From: JAGOTP01 sp964582475
GTDB lineage: Bacteria > Patescibacteriota > Patescibacteriia > 2-12-FULL-60-25
Length of the DNA stretch: 64,000 nt
Direction of reading: 5' to 3'
Assembly: GCA_964582475.1 (NCBI GenBank)
Contig: CAZOQS010000001.1
Span: forward strand, 186,001-250,000
Positions 59,435-64,000 of this stretch are shown here, piece after piece. The notes under the pieces were generated by a model. It was not told the origin of the DNA. It did no database searches and worked only from the letters and a program-made list of their open reading frames with translations. The position numbers and the translations under genes are program-made. Position 1 is the stretch's first letter; every line of letters begins with the position of its first letter.

Positions 59435-60324
59435 ACCTGCATGCGCGCGGGTGGAAGCGCTTTCTGTTTGAGAGTGCGTTTTGGATACTTGTTGCGTTCT
59501 GTTTTGGATTGTGTGCGCTTGGCTTGTGGCTTCGGTGGATTCCATTGCTTGTCATCGGTCTAATCGGGTTCGGTATATTGATCTATGGAGGATTTATTGA
59601 GCCGAGGCTTGTCCGGGTCGCGCAGTATTCATTAGGGGAAGGTGAGAAAAGACTGCGATTGGTTTTTCTGTCTGATTTTCACGCAGGCGTAAAAAAACAA
59701 CGAGCCTTTTATCAGCGCATCGCAGAGCGTGTATCTGCCCTTGAGCCTGATTTGCTAATGCTGGGAGGAGACTTCGTCGATGAGTGTGCTGAGGATATCG
59801 GTATGCTTGCGCCGATTCTCGACTTACGTCCGCCGCTCGGGACACGGTTCGTGTTGGGAAATCATGATTTCTTTGATGATCCAAAAAAAGTTATAGCTCA
59901 ATTGGTGAAAGCAGGTGCACGTGATCTTACGAACCAGTCGGTTGCGTTCAAGCTGACTGATACGGAATCGCTCGAGCTCGTTGGTCTCGATGATTCGTTA
60001 CACGGTTCACCGGACCTACGTTTGGCGGAAAAACCAAAGCAAGGGATGCGCATTATTGTGATGCACGAGCCAGATTTATTGCTGGATCTCCCCGAAGGCT
60101 GTGCAGATCTCGTATTACTCGGACATACGCATGGCGGGCAGATCCGATTGCCGATCTATGGGCCAGTCGTTGGTTTGCCGCAAGTCATTTCACAGACGCT
60201 TGATGCTGGCGAAAGAAGCTGGAAAGGTCTCCGCGTGATTATTTCCCGGGGGATCGGAGAAGCGCTGGTGCGTGCCCGACTGGGCGTGCGACCCGAAATT
60301 GTCGTTCTAGATGTGAAGAAATAG
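59431..60324 (+). CDS. Membrane-anchored metallophosphoesterase (YaeI-like)
   Basis: About 297 residues from GTG 59431, which overlaps the gap stop. Two N-terminal hydrophobic helices (FWILVAFCFGLCALGLWL and LLVIGLIGFGILIYGGF) lead to the calcineurin-type domain: FLSDFHAG, LLMLGGDFVDE, VLGNHDFF, VMHEPDLLL and LLGHTHGGQIRLP. These ligate two metals. Relatives cleave phosphate from lipid precursors or nucleotides; the substrate here is unknown. Translational coupling to gap is likely. Confidence 0.88.
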   Translation: MNLHARGWKRFLFESAFWILVAFCFGLCALGLWLRWIPLLVIGLIGFGILIYGGFIEPRLVRVAQYSLGEGEKRLRLVFLSDFHAGVKKQRAFYQRIAERVSALEPDLLMLGGDFVDECAEDIGMLAPILDLRPPLGTRFVLGNHDFFDDPKKVIAQLVKAGARDLTNQSVAFKLTDTESLELVGLDDSLHGSPDLRLAEKPKQGMRIIVMHEPDLLLDLPEGCADLVLLGHTHGGQIRLPIYGPVVGLPQVISQTLDAGERSWKGLRVIISRGIGEALVRARLGVRPEIVVLDVKK

Positions 60325-60369
60325 CCACATCTCGACACTCGAACGAGAATTCGTTAGCCTAGATCCACT

Positions 60370-60918
60370 ATGAAAGGCATCAACCTCTACCATCAAGTTC
60401 CTTGTGGGACGCCAGAGACGTTTAACGTTGTCGTTGAAGTTGTGAGGGGGACATCCAATAAGATCGAATATGACGAGGAGGGCGGCTACTTCAAACTGGA
60501 TCGCGTGCTCCACCAGCCAACGTTCTATCCTTTTGACTACGGCTTTGTTCCACAGACGCACTCTGGGGACGGAGATGCGCTCGATGTGTGTCTTTTGCTC
60601 ACGCATAACACCTTCCCGGGCTGCGTCGTAAAGGCACGCGCGATTGGGTTGCTCCGTACTTCAGATCAAGATGGTTCAGATGATAAAATCATTGCCGTGC
60701 CTATCTCAAAAGTCGATCCACGATTTGAGGAAGTTCAGACGATTGAAGATCTGCCAGCACATGTCCGTGAAGAGTTCCTGATGTACTTCAAGGAATACAA
60801 GAAGCTTGAAAAGGCCAAGTACGACAAAATCATCATCGAAGGCTTCAAGGATTTGGAAGAGACAAAGGCGGTTATCCAGAAGGCGATGGACGCCTACTCG
60901 TCAGAAAGCCACGTCTAA
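60370..60918 (+). CDS. ppa: Inorganic pyrophosphatase (family I)
   Basis: 182 residues. NVVVEVVRGTSNKIEYDEE, DRVLHQPTFYPFDYGFVPQT and GDGDALDVCLL contain the Asp and Lys residues that bind Mg and pyrophosphate. It drives biosynthesis by removing PPi. TAGCCT (60355-60360), 9 nt before the ATG, with TCGACA 17 bp further upstream, is a plausible promoter. Confidence 0.96.
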   Translation: MKGINLYHQVPCGTPETFNVVVEVVRGTSNKIEYDEEGGYFKLDRVLHQPTFYPFDYGFVPQTHSGDGDALDVCLLLTHNTFPGCVVKARAIGLLRTSDQDGSDDKIIAVPISKVDPRFEEVQTIEDLPAHVREEFLMYFKEYKKLEKAKYDKIIIEGFKDLEETKAVIQKAMDAYSSESHV

Positions 60919-60938
60919 AAAGTCGAGCTGGATAAAAG

Positions 60939-60970
60939 AGACGCCACGCACTTTTCGGTGCGTGGCGTCT
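60939..60970 (+). terminator. Terminator of ppa
   Basis: AGACGCCACGCAC pairs with GTGCGTGGCGTCT over 13 bp with a TTTTCG loop, followed by GTGTTTT. Confidence 0.8.
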
Positions 60971-60987
60971 GTGTTTTACTGGCTCTT

Positions 60988-61365
60988 ATGAAAATCACCT
61001 TGTGTGGCAGCATGACGTTTTTAGATGAAATAAAAGCGCTTGAGGAGCGGCTCGTCTTTCAAGGGTATGAGGTGCGCCGACCGGAGATAGTGTGGAAAAA
61101 AGATGAAGCACTGTGTCCACCTGAAAAGAAGGCAGAAGCGATCCGCGAGCATTTTGCGAAAATACAGTGGGCAGACGCAATTGCTGTTATAAATCCAGAA
61201 AAGAAAGGGACCGCTGGGTATATCGGCGGGAACACGCTTATGGAAATGGCGCTCGCGTTTCATCTGGAAAAGGAAATCTATCTTATGCATGACATTCCAG
61301 AAGTATCCTATCGGGAAGAGATCCTAGGGATGCTGCCAAGGAAGCTCGAAGAACTCCTTGCCTGA
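60988..61365 (+). CDS. Nucleoside 2-deoxyribosyltransferase-like protein
   Basis: 125 residues from ATG 60988. ITLCGSMTFLDEIKALEERL at the N-terminus, ADAIAVINPEKKGTAGYIGG in the middle, and NTLMEMALAFHLEKEIYLMHDIPE near the C-terminus resemble the small Rossmann-like NDT/DUF4406 family. Such proteins cut or transfer N-glycosidic deoxyribose bonds in nucleotide salvage, but close homologues are mostly uncharacterised. The start sits just after the ppa terminator. Confidence 0.65.
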   Translation: MKITLCGSMTFLDEIKALEERLVFQGYEVRRPEIVWKKDEALCPPEKKAEAIREHFAKIQWADAIAVINPEKKGTAGYIGGNTLMEMALAFHLEKEIYLMHDIPEVSYREEILGMLPRKLEELLA

Positions 61366-61369
61366 TCCT

Positions 61370-61398
61370 TTGTCGGCTTTTCGCTGAGCTGGTATGAT
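61370..61398 (+). promoter_or_regulatory. Promoter of the ferredoxin-reductase-like gene
   Basis: TTGTCG (61370-61375), 17 bp, TATGAT (61393-61398), 12 nt before ATG 61411. The leader would be about 6 nt. Confidence 0.6.
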
Positions 61399-61410
61399 CT
61401 GTGCATTCCT

Positions 61411-62145
61411 ATGAGCGTCCCTCCTGTCCTTCAAGTAAATCGGTATGTCGTCGAAGAATTGATTTGGGAAAGCGTGAATGTCTTTACGTTGAAGTTGAGT
61501 GCGGAGCAGGGATCGCCACTGACATTTACCGCTGGGCAGTGGGTGTATCTGCATTTATTGAGTCAGGATGGAACCTCTTGGGGGCGTGCGGCCTTCTCGC
61601 TCGCGTCTGCGCCAAGTGAATCAAAAGAGCGTCTTCAGCTCGCGGTGAAAATTGAAAAAGACTTTACGAAAAAAGCAGGACAGCTGCAGCCTGGAGATGC
61701 GGTCGGTATCCAGGGACCCTTTGGTGTCTTCACCTTGCCAGAGCAAGCGCCGAAGCTTGTGATGTTCGCAGGAGGGATCGGGATTGCCCCCTTCCGCAGC
61801 ATGATTCGAGAGGTCTTGGCGCGTCAGCTGCCGATCGAGATGGTGCTCTTCTACTCGAACCGCTTCATTGAAGAATCCGTCTTCTTTGAGGAATTGGACG
61901 ACTTCGCGCTACAGTCATCAAAGTTCAAGGCGGTTTGTACCCTGACCGGGGGAGATCTTTCTAGTGATTGGAAGGGGGAGAGCGGGCGTTTTGATCAGGT
62001 CATGTTCGATAAGCATTGTTCAGATAGCCCAGATACGGTCTATCTGATGTGCGGTCCAGAGGCCTTTATGGAGCAGGTGAAGGCGGTTCTGGCTGGGAAG
62101 GGGATCGACGTCAAAACGCGCTTAAAAAAGGAACTCTTTGGCTGA
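61411..62145 (+). CDS. FAD/NAD(P)-binding oxidoreductase (ferredoxin reductase-like)
   Basis: 244 residues. The FAD domain has TAGQWVYLHL and GRAAFSLASAP (RxxS); the NAD(P) domain has FAGGIGIAPFRSMI and YLMCGPEAFMEQV. There is no C-terminal 2Fe-2S domain, so electrons must pass to or from a separate partner. It resembles the reductase part of phenol/benzoate oxygenases and the PyrK group. Partner and role are unknown; it is a single-gene unit before tRNA-Ile. Confidence 0.85.
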   Translation: MSVPPVLQVNRYVVEELIWESVNVFTLKLSAEQGSPLTFTAGQWVYLHLLSQDGTSWGRAAFSLASAPSESKERLQLAVKIEKDFTKKAGQLQPGDAVGIQGPFGVFTLPEQAPKLVMFAGGIGIAPFRSMIREVLARQLPIEMVLFYSNRFIEESVFFEELDDFALQSSKFKAVCTLTGGDLSSDWKGESGRFDQVMFDKHCSDSPDTVYLMCGPEAFMEQVKAVLAGKGIDVKTRLKKELFG

Positions 62146-62148
62146 ACC

Positions 62149-62177
62149 TTGCCAAGGTGGTGGGTATCCGGTATTTT
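62149..62177 (+). promoter_or_regulatory. Promoter of tRNA-Ile
   Basis: TTGCCA (62149-62154), 17 bp, TATTTT (62172-62177), 22 nt before the tRNA 5' end. Confidence 0.55.
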
Positions 62178-62199
62178 ACCTGCGCAAATGCCGGTCTGC

Positions 62200-62276
62200 G
62201 GGCGTGTAGCTCAGTTGGTTAGAGCGTTACACTGATAATGTAAAGGTCGATGGTTCGACTCCATCCACGCCCACCA
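62200..62276 (+). tRNA. tRNA-Ile (anticodon GAT)
   Basis: 77 nt with CCA encoded. Acceptor stem GGGCGTG/CACGCCC, D-arm AGCTCAGTTGGTTAGAGC, anticodon stem TTACA/TGTAA around CTGATAA, T-arm with GGTTCGACTCC, discriminator A. Confidence 0.97.
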
Positions 62277-62312
62277 CAAAGAACGTCTCCGAAAGGGGAC
62301 GTTCTTTGCTTT
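62277..62312 (+). terminator. Terminator of tRNA-Ile
   Basis: CAAAGAACGTC (62277-62287) pairs with GACGTTCTTTG (62298-62308), enclosing CC/GG, and is followed by CTTTT. Confidence 0.8.
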
Positions 62313-62334
62313 TGGAATCCAGGGGCGATACGAT
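62306..62334 (+). promoter_or_regulatory. Promoter of the SDR gene
   Basis: TTGCTT (62306-62311), 17 bp, TACGAT (62329-62334), 17 nt before ATG 62352. The -35 overlaps the end of the tRNA terminator. Confidence 0.5.
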
Positions 62335-62351
62335 CTGAGCATCACGCACCT

Positions 62352-63089
62352 ATGTCTCCTACAGTTCTTGCCACAGGCGCCTCACGCGGAATTGGTCGTG
62401 CAACGGCCGAACTTCTGCTCGCGCGCGGATATACGGTCCATGGGACCTACTGTAAGAGTCGCGAAGAAACGGAGACGTTGGCTCAACGCAGTCCTAACGT
62501 TTACTTTCACCAAGCCGATTTTACCGATCCGGCAGCTGTCGACGGATTATTGAAAGAGCTCGAAGGGATTCAGTTTCAAGGAATCGTAAACAACGCAGGG
62601 ATCTTTGAGATGGATGGATTCGCCGACTGGGATGTAGCAGTGTGGCGATCGATATTTGAAGTGAACTTACATACGCCGATCCGGATTGCGATGGGCTTAA
62701 GAGACCAACTTGTCTCAGGTGGATCGATTGTAAATATTTCGAGCCGAGACGGAATGGTGGGAAGTTTTCACTCGATGGCGTATTCAGCATCAAAGGCGGC
62801 TTTGATTAATCTCACAAAAAGTCTGGGGAATAACTTTGGCCAGCGAAATATTCGGGTGAATGCGCTTGCTCCAGGCTGGATTAACACAGGGATGGCAACG
62901 CCAGAGTCCTATCAAGCGGTTGAGATCACTCCGTTAAAAAGAAACGGAACGCCCGAAGAAGTGGCGAAATTAGTCGCCTTTCTCTTGAGTGATGAAGCGA
63001 GCTTTATTAACGGGGAAACGATTGCGATTGATGGAGGATTCGGGAATGTGGATTACATTATGTTGCAGGAATCGAAACGAAAGACGTAG
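62352..63089 (+). CDS. Short-chain dehydrogenase/reductase (FabG-like)
   Basis: 245 residues from ATG 62352. Cofactor loop ATGASRGIGRATAELL, NNAG motif VNNAGIFEMDGF, catalytic Ser in VNISSRDGM and YSASKAALINLTKSLG with YxxxK, then the ending GETIAIDGGFGNVDY. It reduces a keto or oxidises a hydroxyl group with NAD(P)H. Whether it serves fatty-acid, sugar or other metabolism is open; no fatty-acid genes are in the window. Confidence 0.88.
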   Translation: MSPTVLATGASRGIGRATAELLLARGYTVHGTYCKSREETETLAQRSPNVYFHQADFTDPAAVDGLLKELEGIQFQGIVNNAGIFEMDGFADWDVAVWRSIFEVNLHTPIRIAMGLRDQLVSGGSIVNISSRDGMVGSFHSMAYSASKAALINLTKSLGNNFGQRNIRVNALAPGWINTGMATPESYQAVEITPLKRNGTPEEVAKLVAFLLSDEASFINGETIAIDGGFGNVDYIMLQESKRKT

Positions 63090-63090
63090 C

Positions 63091-63115
63091 TTTTAGAGGA
63101 CGTGGTCCTCTAAAA
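63091..63115. terminator. Hairpin after the SDR gene
   Basis: TTTTAGAGGAC and GTCCTCTAAAA form a perfect 11-bp stem with a GTG loop, 1 bp after the stop codon. Confidence 0.7.
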
Positions 63116-63121
63116 TACAAG

Positions 63122-63155
63122 TTTAAGATTATACTGTATGTAGTATAATCTTAAA
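63122..63155. repeat. 14-bp inverted repeat with mirrored -10 boxes
   Basis: TTTAAGATTATACT (63122-63135), a GTATGT loop, AGTATAATCTTAAA (63142-63155). The arms carry TATACT on the plus strand and, symmetrically, on the minus strand; TATAAT is at 63144-63149. It could be a hairpin or an operator over divergent promoters, but no clear gene starts here. Confidence 0.5.
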
Positions 63156-63202
63156 AAGTGAAAACAAGACCTGGCGCGGTCGCTGGAATGTACAGGTATA
63201 CA

Positions 63203-63231
63203 AAAAACGCTCCCATGAAGGAAGCGTTTTT
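63203..63231 (-). terminator. Terminator of the lipoprotein gene
   Basis: AAAAACGCT (63203-63211) pairs with AGCGTTTTT (63223-63231); the U-run lies on the minus strand, after the stop at 63247. Confidence 0.7.
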
Positions 63232-63246
63232 GGTTTCGATCGCCTA

Positions 63247-63783
63247 TTAAAACACAACTGGAATATTCAGCACGTGTACCGGTGATCCATCTTGCGCAGA
63301 GGACTCATAGAAGCGCAGCGTACCAGTAGCGTAGCCTGTGGGAATCGTAACAGCTTGGGACAAGACGAATGGTCCGGGCTGACCAATATCTGGCGCGGAA
63401 GCCATTAAAGTACCTTGAGCGATCTGTTGGTTCGCTGGTCCGAGAAGCGTCCACTGAAAGGTGCTCTCAAAGGCGATCGCGGTCCCAGAAGCAGTGACGG
63501 GCGATTGGACGAGGCTGTTTACAAGCGTGCTCGGGACGCAGATAAAGTTCTGCGCATCACAGACGGTCCCTGTCGGACGCGGCCGAACGGTCGGGGCGAT
63601 TTCTGGGAAGTTTGGAGCGGCCATCGTGCTCGTGGGAGTTGTGACTGGTTGTGTTGAGATTGGAGTTGGGCTCGGGGTCGGTTCTGCTCCGGGTGAAGGA
63701 GTGTTAGCGGCGCAGCCTGCTCCAAGCAACGTCACACAAAGCAGGGTTGCTGCGTAGGTAGGGAGGGAAGAGAGATAGCGCAT
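63247..63783 (-). CDS. Lipoprotein with Gmad2-like immunoglobulin domain
   Basis: 178 residues. A signal peptide with lipobox LLGAGC gives a lipidated Cys near residue 24. A Pro/Thr/Ser-rich linker (about 25-70) precedes a C-terminal domain with VQSPVTASGTAIAFESTFQW, GTLMASAPDIGQPGPFVLSQ and GTLRFYESSAQDGSPVHVLNI, which fits the Gmad2 immunoglobulin-like fold of sporulation and surface proteins. It is exposed on the outer side of the membrane; its partner is unknown. It diverges from pgk across a 28-bp promoter region. Confidence 0.78.
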   Translation of the reverse strand: MRYLSSLPTYAATLLCVTLLGAGCAANTPSPGAEPTPSPTPISTQPVTTPTSTMAAPNFPEIAPTVRPRPTGTVCDAQNFICVPSTLVNSLVQSPVTASGTAIAFESTFQWTLLGPANQQIAQGTLMASAPDIGQPGPFVLSQAVTIPTGYATGTLRFYESSAQDGSPVHVLNIPVVF

Positions 63784-63792
63784 ATGCGTTTT

Positions 63793-63805
63793 AGTATACT
63801 ATACT
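63793..63805. promoter_or_regulatory. Interleaved divergent -10 boxes for pgk and the lipoprotein gene
   Basis: Plus strand: TATACT at 63795-63800 and again at 63800-63805, the latter ending 6 nt before ATG 63812. Minus strand: TATACT at 63793-63798, 9 nt before ATG 63783. The hexamers overlap, so the two genes probably compete for polymerase. Confidence 0.6.
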
Positions 63806-63811
63806 TGTCCC

Positions 63812-64000
63812 ATGCGAACCCTCCGTTCATTGTCCGGCCTTAAAATCACGCCTGGAATGCGCGTTCTGATGCGTGTTGACTGGAATGTTCCGCTTGAAGG
63901 GGGATTGAAGCCCGAGAATTCGCTGAAGATCGAACGGTCGATCGAAACGATTCAGTGGTTACAATCCAAAAAGGCGGTCGTTGTCCTCCTTACGCATCTT
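63812..64000 (+). CDS. pgk: Phosphoglycerate kinase, N-terminal part (runs off the window)
   Basis: The first 63 codons are present. LKITPGMRVLMRVDWNVPL matches the substrate-binding RVDFNVP motif of Pgk, with Trp for the usual Phe, and KAVVVLLTHL begins the next conserved strand. It makes ATP from 1,3-bisphosphoglycerate. A TATACT ending 6 nt before the ATG suggests a leaderless mRNA. Confidence 0.9.
   Translation, partial: MRTLRSLSGLKITPGMRVLMRVDWNVPLEGGLKPENSLKIERSIETIQWLQSKKAVVVLLTHL

Noticed and set aside
63158..63250. 30-residue frame from GTG 63158, 8 nt after TATAAT
   Set aside because: It runs through the terminator of the lipoprotein gene and overlaps that gene's end; the sequence looks random. 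The TATAAT is part of the inverted repeat.
1..64000. CRISPR arrays, insertion sequences, prophage or secretion-system clusters
   Set aside because: No regularly spaced repeats, transposase or integrase genes, or phage structural genes were seen on either strand.

Overview
The window looks like a piece of a Patescibacteria (Candidate Phyla Radiation) chromosome, probably from the Parcubacteria side; the order cannot be fixed from sequence alone. The reasons are compact, tightly packed genes, a DUF4012 surface protein, a MacAB-like exporter with two permeases, MreB, NAD salvage rather than synthesis, many short accessory enzymes, and translation starts that mostly lack Shine-Dalgarno motifs. 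Nine starts instead have a TAnnnT -10 hexamer ending 6-7 nt before the start codon, as expected of leaderless mRNAs. The code is standard: TGA ends several genes, including prfA. No rRNA, CRISPR array or insertion sequence was seen, and no stretch over 300 bp lacks a gene.

Layout. 1-8.5 kb: glycosyltransferases, DUF4012 protein, MreB, a polytopic membrane protein and a PGY-repeat surface protein. 8.5-11 kb: murC-murB. 11-18.5 kb: ribosome hibernation factor, SecA, PPC-domain protein, three Nudix hydrolases and a nucleotidyltransferase. 18.5-25 kb: pgeF, gpmI, nth, PAP2 phosphatase, mltG, a methyltransferase and queA. 25-31 kb: an AbrB-type regulator, then a MacA-like adaptor, ATPase and two tandem FtsX-type permeases. 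31-37.3 kb: a large protein of unknown function with a small partner, tRNA-Val, DUF817, and a pnuC-nadR-nrtR NAD salvage operon with its probable operator. 37.3-46.6 kb: a 1297-residue surface protein, DUF368 transporter, HD protein, a possible insertion at tRNA-Gln, an SF1 helicase and an NDH-2-like flavoprotein. 46.6-52.7 kb: a three-domain nucleotide-sugar enzyme facing three GT2 glycosyltransferases. 52.7-64 kb: rpmE, prfA, rpsB, tsf, gap, ppa, tRNA-Ile, an SDR, a lipoprotein and the start of pgk.

How it fits together. Many genes serve the cell surface: peptidoglycan precursors (MurB/MurC), remodelling and editing (MltG, PgeF), lipid-carrier recycling (DUF368, possibly PAP2), rhamnose supply with glycosyltransferases, and export (SecA, MacAB-like). 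A second theme is lower glycolysis (gap, pgk, gpmI) with NAD salvage.

Most notable items: (1) one 940-residue protein that appears to hold the whole path from glucose-1-phosphate to dTDP-L-rhamnose, with a plant-RHM-like epimerase/reductase in the middle and RmlA at the end; (2) three isolated GC-rich genes with Shine-Dalgarno sites and their own large stem-loops, unlike the background, the last resembling myxobacterial Cys-rich lipoproteins; (3) an ADP-ribosyltransferase-like motif set in an unknown protein with a small downstream partner; (4) a duplicated terminator and tRNA-Gln 3' end bracketing one AT-rich orphan gene.
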